Assembly: GCA_009926135.1 (NCBI GenBank)
Contig: RFPL01000006.1
Coordinates: 62,001-126,000, forward strand
Direction of reading: 5' to 3'
Origin: Sphingomonadaceae bacterium
Lineage (GTDB): Bacteria > Pseudomonadota > Alphaproteobacteria > Sphingomonadales > Sphingomonadaceae
Length of the DNA: 64,000 nucleotides
Part shown: positions 27,261 to 36,472 of the stretch, piece after piece
Numbering within the stretch: position 1 is the stretch's first letter
How the letters are laid out: each line of letters opens with the position of its first letter
Translations under genes and position numbers: made by a program
The notes under the pieces: model-generated
The model's input: only the letters and a program-made list of their open reading frames with translations
What the model was told of the DNA's origin: nothing
Database searches by the model: none

Positions 27261-28742
27261 ATGCGCAAGGGATCGATTCTGGCACTGGGTCTGCTCTGGG
27301 CGGCGCAGGCGAGCGCGCAGGGCGGCGATCCCAAGCGCGAAGCGATGCTGGCCCGCGCCAAGGCAGCAGAGATCAGCGATGCCTGGACCCCGGCGCCGGG
27401 TGAGCCTTTGTCGCACTTCACCGTCGCCTATGCCAAACTGATGTGCAGCGCGGTATTCGTCAGCGGGATGGACCCCGAATTTGCCCGGACCACCCTGGGC
27501 GACGGCAATGCGCTGGCGGCGGTCGCGCATCGCGCCAAGGCCAATATGCCAGTGATTGATCGCGTCCGCCGCGAAGTGCGGGTCACCACCAAGGGCGGGC
27601 TGACCCGCACCGCGCGCTATTTCGGCGATCAGGGCTGTATCTCGATACCCGAAGGCGCAAACGCAATTGGCTTCAAGCCCGAGCCCGTACCGCGTCGCCT
27701 GCCAAATGCAGCGTCCACCGCCTGGCCGATGGGCGACCGGATCGCGCCGGGTGCGGCCAATGGCCTCGATCAGGCCAGGCTCAACGCCGCGGTCGATGCC
27801 GCCTTTGCTCCCGACGATGCGCTGACCCAGGCCTTCGTGGTGACCTGGAAAGGCCAGATTATCGCCGAGCGCTATGGCCCGGGCGCCAATGCCGCGACCC
27901 CGCTCGAAGGCTGGTCGATGGGCAAGAGCATCGCTGCAAGCCTGATGGGGGTGCTGATCCAGCAAGGCGTCTATACCCTCGATCAACCCGCGCCAGTGCC
28001 CGAATGGCAAAAGCCCGGCGACCCGCGCCAGGCGATCCGGATCCGCGATATCCTCAACATGTCGAGCGGGTTGCGGATCCGGGCCGAGCAGGATCCGGAC
28101 TATGCCTATGACGGGGGCTATCCCGATCACTGGTACTACTACACCGGCAACAATGCCTTCGCCTATGCCGCAAGCCGCCCGCAGCAATGGCCGCCTGCAA
28201 CCGTCGGCCGGTACCGCAACACCGATCCGGTGCTGACCAACTATCTGATCCGGCTGGCGGTTGAGAAGCGTGGCGAGAATTATCACGCCTTTCCGCAGCG
28301 CGCGCTGTTCGACCGGATCGGGATCCGCTCGGCGGTGCTTGAGACCGATGCCAGCGGCAACTTCCTGACCCAGGGCTATGAGCTGATGACCGGGCGCGAT
28401 TGGGCGCGGCTTGGCAACCTCTATCTCCAGGACGGGGTGTGGCAGGGCGAGCGCGTCCTGGCTGAGGGTTATGCCAAATTCGTCAGCACCCTCGCCCCGG
28501 CCTGGGTCGCGGACGGGCGCCCGGTCTATGGCGGACTGTTTTGGATCAACGGTGACGGGGCGATGCCGATCCCCAGGGACGCCTTTTACATGGCTGGCGC
28601 GGGCGGCCAGTATACGATCATCGTGCCCTCGCACGATTTGGTGGTGGTTCGGCTCGGGCGCTTTGCCGGGGTCCGGCCGGGAACCGCGAGCCTCAACAAG
28701 TCGTTGGGGCTGTTGATGGCACTGGTGCCGCCCAGCCAATAA
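27261..28742 (+). CDS. class C beta-lactamase-family serine hydrolase
   Basis: A 493-residue secreted hydrolase. M-R-K-G-S follows GGGAGA and begins a 19-residue signal peptide ending A-S-A-Q. After an N-terminal domain of about 160 residues comes the penicillin-recognising fold: the S-M-G-K (S-x-x-K) nucleophile motif near residue 217, Y-R-N (Y-x-N) near 317 and a C-terminal G-G-Q-Y strand replacing K-T-G. This resembles esterases and 6-aminohexanoate-dimer hydrolases rather than true beta-lactamases. It is divergent from the transport cluster and convergent with the TPR regulator. Confidence 0.87.
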   Translation: MRKGSILALGLLWAAQASAQGGDPKREAMLARAKAAEISDAWTPAPGEPLSHFTVAYAKLMCSAVFVSGMDPEFARTTLGDGNALAAVAHRAKANMPVIDRVRREVRVTTKGGLTRTARYFGDQGCISIPEGANAIGFKPEPVPRRLPNAASTAWPMGDRIAPGAANGLDQARLNAAVDAAFAPDDALTQAFVVTWKGQIIAERYGPGANAATPLEGWSMGKSIAASLMGVLIQQGVYTLDQPAPVPEWQKPGDPRQAIRIRDILNMSSGLRIRAEQDPDYAYDGGYPDHWYYYTGNNAFAYAASRPQQWPPATVGRYRNTDPVLTNYLIRLAVEKRGENYHAFPQRALFDRIGIRSAVLETDASGNFLTQGYELMTGRDWARLGNLYLQDGVWQGERVLAEGYAKFVSTLAPAWVADGRPVYGGLFWINGDGAMPIPRDAFYMAGAGGQYTIIVPSHDLVVVRLGRFAGVRPGTASLNKSLGLLMALVPPSQ

Positions 28743-30926
28743 TCACCGGCGATTGGTCGGCACGGGCAACAGATCGGGCCAGCCGTATTTGTCCCATGCG
28801 GCAGTCATGCCGATCCTTTGGGCAAAGGGGATGAATTCGGGGTGCTGCCAGATTTGCCGGATCGGATCGATGTCCGCCCAGATCGTGACCAAGGTTAGCA
28901 TATTGGCCGGGCTGAGATGATCGCCGACCGACTTGAACAGCAGTTCGGCGCTGCCGGTGAAGGCAGCCGGCCCAGTTATGGCCAGATCGCCCTTGTCGGG
29001 CAGGGTGGCATACATCATCTCGAGGAGCTGCTGGTACATCAGCCGATCGCCCGGCTGGCCGCTGCAGATGCCCTTGGCCGCGACCAGCCAATAGGCGTCC
29101 ATCGCTTCCTGCGACATCTCGCCGGTTCCAACCGGTGGCATGATGATCGTGTTCACCAGGCGTTGGGTGCGGAGATATTGCTCGATCGCCCGCTCGTGCT
29201 GGCCCATGGCGGCGAGGGTGCAGCCGAGATACATCGAGGGAAACCCGAGATCGACCATTTTTTGCGCGGCGGCGCAGGCCTGTTCGAGTTCGCGCCGCGC
29301 CATATGCACGGTCCAAAGTCCGGCATACTTACGCGGATCGACCGGATCCTGATCGATTGCGGCGCGAACATAGGGTTCGGCGTTTGCGATCCGCCCGCAA
29401 TAGATCAGGAACGTCCCGACGCGCAGCGTCACTGCCGGGTTGTTGGGCTCCATGCGGTAGGCCTTGAAAGCCAGATCAAGCGCGCCGACCACATTCTTTT
29501 GCGCGAATTCGTGCAACCCGAGCAGCGACCAGGGATAGGCCATTCCGGGCGACAGCTCGATCGCGCGATTGGCGCAGTCGGCCATGCGTTGGGCGGCGGC
29601 AACGCGGTCCGGACATTGGGTATAGACCGCGATTAGCTGATGCGCTTCGGCCAACGTCACCCAGCATTCGGCAAATTGGGGATCGATTTCGAGCGCCTGC
29701 TCGAGCAGGACAATCGCCTTCTCGAGCACCCCATCGCCGAACACGCGGGCGCACAAAGCCCGGCCTTGCAGGTAGAGATCGTAAGCCGCTTTGCTCTGCG
29801 TCAGGCCCTGGATCGAAGGCGGCTGCATTGCAACACCCAGCGTTGCACCGATCGCCGCCGTCACTGCCTGGGCGACGGTTTCCTGAAGGACGAAGATTGA
29901 ATCGAGCGAGCCATCGAAGCGTTGCCCCCAAGATTCGAATCCATTCGCGCCATCGATCAAGCGGACATGGATTCGGACCCGCTCTTCCTGCCGCTGAACC
30001 GATCCTTCGATCAGATGCGACACCCCGAGGTCCGCCGCGATCTGCGCAGGAGCCAAATCGCTGTTGCGGAAGTGGAACGACGAAGTTCGCCCGGCGACCC
30101 GCAATTGCTTGACTTGGCCCAACGCGGTGATCAGCTCGTCGACCATGCCGTCGGCAAAGTAATCCTGGCTGTCATGGCCGCCGATTGTCTGAAACGGCAG
30201 GACCGCGATCGGGGTCTTATCGCCCGGGCCAGAGATGACTGGATGCCGACTTGGACCGCGCCGGGACAAAGCGGCGGCAAGCCGCGCGTGCTCCGCACTA
30301 CCGCCCGCCTGATCAAGCGCCCTTGCGACCGCCGCCTGCAGCCGTTGCTCGATCTGGTCGCTGCGCTGCCCCAGCCATTGCTTGAACGCATCGCCCAAGT
30401 CGATCTGGCCGAGGATTGGCTTGGCGCCGATCGCTTCAAGCTGGTTTGCGCCAGCCGCAAAGTCGCCGCGCGACAAGGCCTCCTCGATCGCATCCAGATC
30501 GCTTCGCAATGCACCGGGGTGGAAGGCAACCGCGCTTCGAGTGATATCGAGAAACTCCATTCCGTTCAATGCGAGCATTTTCCCAAGATCGAGCAGACAC
30601 TGACGCAAGCTGGCCTTTGCATGGGCCTCGAACCGCCCTGGCCAGAGCAATTTGGCAAGGAGTTCGCGGTCGAGCGCTTCGCCACCGGCAACGCAGAGCA
30701 TCGCCATAAGCGCACGCGCACGGCGATTTGAGAAGATGATTTCTCGGCCATCATGGTTGAACAGGCGGAAGGGGCCGAACAGCGTGGCGCAGGTGACGGG
30801 CGGCTTCCGACAGCGCTCATCCTCCTGCACCAATCGCCCCACAAACCACCTCCTGTTGTTGTCTCGTAAAGCACGCTTCGCAAGCAATGCCAACTTAACC
30901 TGACTCCGCGTGTTCCCGTTATTCAC
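28743..30926 (-). CDS. winged-helix / TolB-like / TPR transcriptional regulator
   Basis: A 727-residue regulator. Residues about 48-120 resemble the OmpR/SARP-type winged helix (L-F-G-P-F-R-L-F-N-H-D-G-R-E-I, L-L-W-P-G-R). About 243-365 match the FlgO/TolB-like segment seen in TPR-bearing CadC and adenylate-cyclase relatives (I-A-V-L-P-F-Q-T-I-G-G...Y-F-A-D-G-M-V-D-E-L). From about 395 on come TPR-like helical repeats. The GTG start overlaps the stop of a 96-codon reading frame (GTGA). It probably senses a signal through the TPR part and may control the neighbouring hydrolase and transporters; this is inference. Confidence 0.83.
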   Translation of the reverse strand: MNNGNTRSQVKLALLAKRALRDNNRRWFVGRLVQEDERCRKPPVTCATLFGPFRLFNHDGREIIFSNRRARALMAMLCVAGGEALDRELLAKLLWPGRFEAHAKASLRQCLLDLGKMLALNGMEFLDITRSAVAFHPGALRSDLDAIEEALSRGDFAAGANQLEAIGAKPILGQIDLGDAFKQWLGQRSDQIEQRLQAAVARALDQAGGSAEHARLAAALSRRGPSRHPVISGPGDKTPIAVLPFQTIGGHDSQDYFADGMVDELITALGQVKQLRVAGRTSSFHFRNSDLAPAQIAADLGVSHLIEGSVQRQEERVRIHVRLIDGANGFESWGQRFDGSLDSIFVLQETVAQAVTAAIGATLGVAMQPPSIQGLTQSKAAYDLYLQGRALCARVFGDGVLEKAIVLLEQALEIDPQFAECWVTLAEAHQLIAVYTQCPDRVAAAQRMADCANRAIELSPGMAYPWSLLGLHEFAQKNVVGALDLAFKAYRMEPNNPAVTLRVGTFLIYCGRIANAEPYVRAAIDQDPVDPRKYAGLWTVHMARRELEQACAAAQKMVDLGFPSMYLGCTLAAMGQHERAIEQYLRTQRLVNTIIMPPVGTGEMSQEAMDAYWLVAAKGICSGQPGDRLMYQQLLEMMYATLPDKGDLAITGPAAFTGSAELLFKSVGDHLSPANMLTLVTIWADIDPIRQIWQHPEFIPFAQRIGMTAAWDKYGWPDLLPVPTNRR

Positions 30927-31213
30927 CGAGGCTCAAGGTGCGAACCGAAGGCTGCCCGCGCCGATGCTGTTGCTGATCTTTTGGCGGGCGATGTCGCCGC
31001 CATGTCGGACCACGCCACCGGTGCCCTAGAACCATGCATGTCGCTCCAGATTTGCTCCGCGAGCGTCTCGATTTCGGCCGGGGTCGGTGCACGCGCATTG
31101 GCCATGCAGTCGATCAAGGCGGGGTGAAAGATGCGGCTTATGTCAAACTCGGGCATTGGAACCTGTAACCTGGCCATCCGGGAAGTTTCGCGAACGCTCC
31201 GCATTCCCCGCAT
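30923..31213 (-). CDS. small hypothetical protein coupled to the TPR regulator
   Basis: A 96-residue frame beginning M-R-G-M-R-S-V-R-E-T-S-R-M. A weak AAAGGCGG lies about 8 nt upstream. The middle part (F-D-I-S-R-I-F-H-P-A-L-I-D-C-M-A-N-A-R-A-P-T-P-A-E-I-E-T-L-A-E) looks like real amphipathic helices. Its stop overlaps the GTG start of the regulator, which supports it being translated. No family is recognised; the last 25 residues are Ala/Ser-rich. Confidence 0.45.
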   Translation of the reverse strand: MRGMRSVRETSRMARLQVPMPEFDISRIFHPALIDCMANARAPTPAEIETLAEQIWSDMHGSRAPVAWSDMAATSPAKRSATASARAAFGSHLEPR

Positions 31214-31685
31214 CGCAATGCCGCCTTTGACGAGACATGCAGTATGCTGCGCGATGCAGCGAAATTTCTCTTGTGGATCGTTGGCGGGTAACGCCCCGGT
31301 TTGCCCGAAGTCTTGGTGGATGAAAATGTTCGACCCCGACCGCCCGGGGCAAAGGCGGTCGGGGTCCTTCCGGCATTGGCATGGGACAACCCCAGTCACG
31401 CGATGCCGGACAACTAGGCCCGTGGGGCCGGCCCGTAGGCTCGAATTGTCGTGCTTTCTCCTTTCCTCCGCGGTTGCGATGAGCACGTGCGGCCTAACGC
31501 TTCGATCTTGGCTCCGCTTTCGAGCCGAAGGGTTGGTAGCAATTCCGGGCACCAGTGTTCCTGAGTTGCGGATTAAAATCGTGTCATCTCGCGCCGATGA
31601 TCGCGGTTGGCGGATTCGCCGGCGCACGGACTGTCCGGCTACTGCGGCCTCTTCGTTCCCGGTGCCGTCAAAGCTCGCCTGAACA
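31214..31685. other. 472-bp stretch with a strong hairpin and no recognised gene
   Basis: No protein-like frame is seen in this gap between the MgtC gene and the 96-codon frame. Its main feature is the perfect inverted repeat at 31332-31366. Confidence 0.4.
31332..31366. terminator. perfect 13-bp GC hairpin
   Basis: GACCCCGACCGCC (31332-31344) and GGCGGTCGGGGTC (31354-31366) form a perfect stem with a 9-nt loop. It lies downstream of the minus-strand MgtC gene. No T-run follows on either strand, so termination is plausible but not proven. Confidence 0.42.
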
Positions 31686-32276
31686 CTACAGTTCTGCATC
31701 GCGGTCGTCTGGGTGCGGAGGATTCGCGGGAAGATCGAAGTTTGCGGGCGCGATTGACTGGTCCGCCATGCCATTATGCGGGGCATCTTGTTGCTGCCCG
31801 TTCCCCAATTCGCGATTGCGTCTAGTTCGGGGGGATAAGTGCGCCCAGCCCGGAAGCCGATGGAGTTCGAGGATTGCCAAAATCAGCAACGCCGTGATCG
31901 TCGCAAGGTGATAGAGGCCGTAGGCTGCGCTCAGTCCCACCGCGGCGGAAGCCCAGAGCGTCGCGGCCGTCGTCAGGCCCGTTATCCTGCCGCTGTCCCG
32001 CAAGATGATCCCGGCACCGATGAAGCCGATGCCCGTGACAATCCCCGCCGAAATCCGCCCCTGATCGCCGATCGCCCCCGAAATCAGACCGAACGCGCAG
32101 GCTCCCAGCGCTGTCGCCATGTAGGTTCGGATGCCGGCCTCTCGGCCGCGGCGCTCGCGCTCCCAGCCGATTACCGCCCCCAGCACCGCGGAAAAAAAGA
32201 TCCGGCCTACGTCAACGAACCAAGGCACGTCGGACAAGGCGGCGACCGTCAGCGGGTTCGGCGAGGCGGACATCAT
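31686..32276 (-). CDS. MgtC/SapB family membrane protein
   Basis: A 196-residue protein with four to five N-terminal membrane helices and the MgtC signature (V-I-G-W-E-R-E-R-R-G-R-E-A-G-I-R-T-Y, then G-I-G-F-I-G-A-G-I-I-L-R and G-L-T-T-A-A-T-L-W). The C-terminal tail is short and hydrophilic, without the ACT-like domain of Salmonella MgtC, as in SapB-type members. The family is linked to growth at low magnesium and ATP-synthase modulation. It stands alone, divergent from the two-component pair with a 482-bp gap. Confidence 0.88.
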   Translation of the reverse strand: MMSASPNPLTVAALSDVPWFVDVGRIFFSAVLGAVIGWERERRGREAGIRTYMATALGACAFGLISGAIGDQGRISAGIVTGIGFIGAGIILRDSGRITGLTTAATLWASAAVGLSAAYGLYHLATITALLILAILELHRLPGWAHLSPRTRRNRELGNGQQQDAPHNGMADQSIAPANFDLPANPPHPDDRDAEL

Positions 32277-32758
32277 CAGGCGCTCCGAACGTCAGGCACC
32301 TGACATTGCGGCGAAGCGATTATCTCCACTCCTATCGCCATGAAGTAGATGCGCGCTGCTTGACTGCCATTGTCTTGCCGATCTCCCAACCGCATTGGTG
32401 ACGACAGCCGCGACACAGCGGCTGGACGATCCGTGGTCCGGCCCGATCTTCTGCGGCTGTCGCGGTTGCCGTCGCAACCGCTCTGCCGCCGTGTTTCGCC
32501 GTATCCCTGACGGCTGCATTACAAAATTTTCATCGACTTCTTCGTGCAACCGCCCGCTGACATTTCGGTCATTACACCGTTGTAATGCTCGTCTCAGGCA
32601 ACTGACCGGGTCCGGGTTCCCTTAGGAGGAGCGCGGTTCTCTCTTTTGGCTGGATTCGTGCGATCCGTGCCGGAAGTTGGCGACCGGATCGGTCGCAGGT
32701 GATAGCATGGCCAAAAGACGCACGCGTCAGTAGCCCGAAGGCGCTGTAGGGGTTCGAC
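32277..32758. other. 482-bp divergent intergenic region, no recognised gene
   Basis: This separates mgtC (minus) from the response regulator (plus). A T-rich segment near 32518-32535 is the only composition change. I see no RNA gene or riboswitch that I can name; an Mg-responsive leader upstream of mgtC cannot be excluded by eye. Confidence 0.4.
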
Positions 32759-33436
32759 ATGAAGCTACTGTTGGTCGAGGATGATCGTGAGACTGCCGAA
32801 TATGTCAGGCAAGGCCTCACCGAACTCGGACATGCCTGCGACTATAGCGCGACGGGTATCGATGGGCTTACCGCCGCGCTGACCAATCACTATGACGCCA
32901 TCATTCTCGACCGGAGTCTGCCGCAATTGGACGGCTTGTCGGTGCTGCAGACGCTGCGGGCCGAGGGCAGGACAGTTCCGGTGCTCATCCTGAGCGCACT
33001 CGGCCAGGTCGACGATCGCATCCGCGGGCTCGATAGCGGTGCCGACGATTATTTGCCGAAACCTTTTTCGTTCCAGGAATTGATTTCGCGCCTCACCGCA
33101 ATCATCCGGCGCGGCGAAGGGGTCGCATCGACGACCGTGGTGCGGCAGATCGCGGATCTCGAGCTCGATCTTCTATCGCGATCGGCGCGACGCGGCGAAC
33201 GGGCCATCGAGCTCTTCGCCAAGGAATTCCAGATTCTCGACTATCTCGTGCGGCATGCCGGCCAGGTGGTCACCCGGACGATGATGCTCGAGGCGGTCTG
33301 GGATTACAGCTTCGACACCGGCACCAACGTCATCGACGTTCACATCAGCCGCCTGCGCGCCAAAATCGATCATCCCGGTGAGCGGCCGCTGCTGCATACC
33401 GTGCGTGGAGCGGGCTATCGCCTCGATGCGCGATAG
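32759..33436 (+). CDS. OmpR-family response regulator (CusR/CopR-like)
   Basis: A 225-residue response regulator. The receiver domain (1-118) has the acidic pair E8-D9-D (L-V-E-D-D), phospho-acceptor in I-I-L-D-R-S-L-P, the S/A switch in L-I-L-S-A and K in Y-L-P-K-P-F. The C-terminal winged helix (about 130-222) ends D-V-H-I-S-R-L-R-A-K-I-D...L-H-T-V-R-G-A-G-Y. It overlaps the kinase gene by 11 nt. OmpR pairs of this form often govern metal or envelope stress genes, and copper genes surround it at a distance, but no target site was found. Confidence 0.9.
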   Translation: MKLLLVEDDRETAEYVRQGLTELGHACDYSATGIDGLTAALTNHYDAIILDRSLPQLDGLSVLQTLRAEGRTVPVLILSALGQVDDRIRGLDSGADDYLPKPFSFQELISRLTAIIRRGEGVASTTVVRQIADLELDLLSRSARRGERAIELFAKEFQILDYLVRHAGQVVTRTMMLEAVWDYSFDTGTNVIDVHISRLRAKIDHPGERPLLHTVRGAGYRLDAR

Positions 33437-34820
33437 ATCTATCCAGACCCACGCTGCGGCGTTCAGGGGCGCATTGTGGGTCACGCTTGCCGCCTTGGTC
33501 GCAACGGTGACCGCGCTCAGCCTCCAATATGTCCGGACCATCAGCCTGCTCGACACCGAGGCCCGGCACATGGTGAGCGCGGAAATCACGGGGTTGGTTG
33601 ACCGTTACGACGCAGGAGGATTGCCCGAGCTCACGCGCTTCGTCGAGGCGCGGGCGCGACGCGATGAAGCAAGGGATTTCGTCTACGTCGTCGCGGATGA
33701 CAAATACCGGGTGATCGCCGGCGACCTGTCGAACTGGCCCGTTGACATGCGGCGCGACGGCTGGAGCCGCTCGGCGGTGCCGCTGAAAAGCGCGCAGGGC
33801 ATCGTTGTTCACGAAATCGAGGCGCAAGTGGTGCCGCTCGGCGGGAATTGCCGGCTTCTGGTTGGGCACTTTGCAAGCGGGCGGGCTCGCCTTCGCGCCC
33901 GCTACATCGAAACGCTGGTGTGGTCGATCGGGCTCACCGCGCTCATTGGGCTAGGACTCGGCTGGTGGATCAGCCGCCGCGCTCTGCGCTTTGTCGAGCG
34001 TGTGAGCGACACCGGCGAGCGCTTCTTGAGCGGCCATCTTGACGAGCGGCTGCCGACGACCGGGCGCGGCGATGAATACGACCGCCTGGCCGAGATGGTC
34101 AACGCCTGCTTCTCCGAGGTCGAACGGATGATCGCGAGCCTGCGCGCGGCCACCGATGGGCTTGCTCACGACTTGAAGACGCCCATCACCCGGATCAAGG
34201 CCCGGATCGAACTTGCGATGCTGCGGGAGGCCACCGCCGATCCAGAGCTGCTGCTCGATACTGCGCAGGATCTCGATGGCCTGCTGAAGCTGATCAACGA
34301 TCTATTGGGGCTTGCCCGGACCGAGGCGCTTACCTCAGACGCCTTCGAACGCGTAGATCTTGCCTTGATCGCGCGCGAAGCGGTCAACCTTTTCGAGCCC
34401 GTCGCGGAAAGCGAGGGTCAACGATTGCTTGCTCAAGCGAGACCTGCGATCGTCGAAGGGGTGCGGCCGCTGCTGATGCAGGCGATCGTTAACCTTATCG
34501 ACAATGCGATCAAATACGGAGGGCGGTCGGCCCATATCGATGTAAGCACCGAGACCCGCGAGGGTCGCGTCATTCTGACCGTATCCGACGATGGTCCTGG
34601 CATCCCGGACGGCGATCGGGATCGTGCAATTTCCCGCCTGACGCGCCTCGATGCCAGCCGATCTACCCCTGGCAGTGGGTTGGGGCTGTCGATCGTCTCG
34701 GCGGTCGCGCGGGCACACGGAGGGGCCCTGATGCTCGCGGACAACGAACCCGGGCTGAAAGCCGTCATGAACCTGCCGAACCATGCGGCGCGCAGGCCGC
34801 CGCCAAGCCGATTATCCTAA
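33426..34820 (+). CDS. sensor histidine kinase
   Basis: A 464-residue membrane kinase. TM1 (about 12-33) and TM2 (about 160-180) flank a periplasmic sensor of about 125 residues. A HAMP domain (near 182-235) leads to the H-box L-A-H-D-L-K-T-P-I, the N-box N-L-I-D-N-A-I-K-Y-G, the G1 box D-D-G-P-G-I-P and the G2 box G-S-G-L-G-L-S-I-V. It has no His/Met-rich periplasmic stretch like CusS, so its signal is unclear. It is coupled to the response regulator by overlap. Confidence 0.9.
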   Translation: MRDRSIQTHAAAFRGALWVTLAALVATVTALSLQYVRTISLLDTEARHMVSAEITGLVDRYDAGGLPELTRFVEARARRDEARDFVYVVADDKYRVIAGDLSNWPVDMRRDGWSRSAVPLKSAQGIVVHEIEAQVVPLGGNCRLLVGHFASGRARLRARYIETLVWSIGLTALIGLGLGWWISRRALRFVERVSDTGERFLSGHLDERLPTTGRGDEYDRLAEMVNACFSEVERMIASLRAATDGLAHDLKTPITRIKARIELAMLREATADPELLLDTAQDLDGLLKLINDLLGLARTEALTSDAFERVDLALIAREAVNLFEPVAESEGQRLLAQARPAIVEGVRPLLMQAIVNLIDNAIKYGGRSAHIDVSTETREGRVILTVSDDGPGIPDGDRDRAISRLTRLDASRSTPGSGLGLSIVSAVARAHGGALMLADNEPGLKAVMNLPNHAARRPPPSRLS

Positions 34821-35221
34821 TCGAGGTTCAGTTTGGACGTTTGCTATGCTTCGGGCTCTGCGAACCACCCAGCGTCTTCGGAGATGTCGGTTTCCCAGGA
34901 TGTCCGATCCAGCTGAATTGCATTTAATGCAGCCGACAAGCAGGGAAGACGTTTCAACCTCATCCTTCAGTACTGACTCAAACCACACGAGCCGCGGCTC
35001 GGACGGAGGTGTCTTATGAAATCGGCATTTGCGATAGCCTACATAAGGGCCATCTTGCGCGGCCACCAATCCGGTCGGCCGTGCGCGTCGCCTGGGTCGG
35101 GCCATGGTCACCGCAGCGCCGCAGACGGTCGATGCGACCACCTCGCACCTCTCCCGCACGCTCGGAAATTAGCCATGCCCCAGCCATGTTCGCAGGGGCA
35201 GCCCGACTGAGGAGGACAATG
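34821..35221. other. 401-bp stretch without a recognised gene
   Basis: Frames here are not protein-like and end within the segment. It carries the ribosome binding site GGAGGA at 35211-35216 for the next small gene. Nothing else is identified. Confidence 0.4.
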
Positions 35222-35470
35222 ATGCGCAATTTCGTGCTGTTGGGCCTAGTCGCATTTCCCGCCGTGGCGCTCGGCGGATGCATCGGAAGCCAGGAGATGC
35301 TGGCACGCCACGAGGCGACTTGCGCCGCCTATGGGTTTGTTCCGGGCAGCCAGGGCTTTGCCAACTGTTTGCTGCAGATGGAGATGTCGGACCATGGCTA
35401 CAGTCACCACGGGCGCCGCGGCTATGTCCAGCCCGCGGCGTTGCCGGCACCAGCGCCGCAACCGAGGTAG
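35222..35470 (+). CDS. small lipoprotein with CxxYGFxPGS motif
   Basis: An 82-residue lipoprotein. A tandem ATG (35219 and 35222) follows GGAGGA; the second gives better spacing. The lipobox is L-G-G-C near residue 20. The mature part, A-T-C-A-A-Y-G-F-V-P-G-S-Q-G-F-A-N-C-L-L-Q-M-E, is a recurring motif of small alphaproteobacterial lipoproteins of unknown function. A Tyr/His-rich tail follows. It is 57 nt ahead of the His-rich secreted protein and may share its transcript. Confidence 0.72.
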   Translation: MRNFVLLGLVAFPAVALGGCIGSQEMLARHEATCAAYGFVPGSQGFANCLLQMEMSDHGYSHHGRRGYVQPAALPAPAPQPR

Positions 35471-35527
35471 GGGGACGAAGACTCGGCGATTGTCGGGTCG
35501 CCGCATTCCGAAAAGGAGGTCGATGCC

Positions 35528-35959
35528 ATGAAATGTTTTCTCGCGATCGCAACCGCCGGCGCATTGATCGTCGGCTTGCCGCAGGCGGCAAGCGCGCGCG
35601 GCGGACATGGCCATCATGGCGGGCATGGACACCATCGCGTTCACGTCCCGCCGCATACTTACGGGGGCCACAGCCCCTCCGGACACGCCCATCGTGGCTA
35701 CGGCGGCTATGATCCCGATGGGCGCCACGGGGGACCGCCGGTGATTGTGCCCGTCGGCTGGCACAACAGCCGCCAAGATTATGGCGGCGCGCATGGCTAC
35801 GGCGGGGCTGGCACGCCATACACCGGCCATGAGGCCTTCGAGCATGGCGGCCATTTCGATGGTGGACTTGGTTACGGTGGCCATCAAGGCTACGGCGGCG
35901 GTCACGCTTATAACGGTGGTCACGTCTACGGCAGTGGGCACGATGGCGGACACGATTGA
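35528..35959 (+). CDS. His/Gly/Tyr-rich secreted protein
   Basis: A 143-residue protein with a 23-residue signal peptide (M-K-C-F-L-A-I...A-S-A) and a mature part made of Gly, His and Tyr: G-G-H-G-H-H-G-G-H-G-H-H at the start and then repeated G-Y-G-G-H or G-G-H-x-Y-x-G-G-H units. AAGGAGG lies 8 nt before the ATG. More than 25 His could bind Ni, Cu or Zn; this is inferred from composition. No homologue can be named. Confidence 0.7.
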   Translation: MKCFLAIATAGALIVGLPQAASARGGHGHHGGHGHHRVHVPPHTYGGHSPSGHAHRGYGGYDPDGRHGGPPVIVPVGWHNSRQDYGGAHGYGGAGTPYTGHEAFEHGGHFDGGLGYGGHQGYGGGHAYNGGHVYGSGHDGGHD

Positions 35960-36472
35960 CGGGCGTGCGAGGACACCGCGCAATGTTCCATGTAGATCTG
36001 GTTCGCTACCCTCCATTCGCTCCGATAAGGCCTTGTTCCACTCCGACGAGCAACCCGTCCTTAGCGAACCACTGTTGCGGTTCGCGCGCAACTGGCAGCG
36101 ACTCCAGCGCGTCGTCGTTAGTTAGCGCATCGATGGTGATTTCTATCCATCGCCAAGACTTCGGGTACAAAAGTGCCGACGGTTCCGAACTGTACCAATC
36201 CCATAAATCGGAGCACCGTCCTCCGAATATTATCAACCACTGCGACTAGGGCGACAGGCTGCTTGGCGACCGAGAAGCTGTACTCGGATCAAACGCATTC
36301 GTATTGTCGGAACTTACTCGAAAGGCTGATCAGTGCCGTGAGCTCTAGTTCGCACGGTGCTCAGCGCGCGAGAAGCGGTATGCCGCCGTAAGAGCGGTCG
36401 CACGCACGTCACCTCAAGCCGATGTCTCCGGCGAGTCCCCGCGCAGGCTATTTATGAATTGCCATAGCGGCG
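35960..36472. other. 513-bp stretch without a recognised gene
   Basis: GC content is visibly lower here than around it, and no frame is protein-like. It lies directly upstream of a broken TonB-receptor remnant, so it may be decayed gene or insertion debris, but no homology could be read from it. Confidence 0.4.

Noticed and set aside
27234..28739. 501-codon minus-strand frame opposite the serine hydrolase
   Set aside because: Shadow of the class-C hydrolase, whose S-x-x-K and Y-x-N motifs are clear in the other strand.
27261..28742. True class C beta-lactamase (antibiotic resistance) call
   Set aside because: The S-x-x-K and Y-x-N motifs are present but the K-T-G element is replaced and there is a 160-residue extra N-terminal domain, so an esterase or amide hydrolase is more likely.
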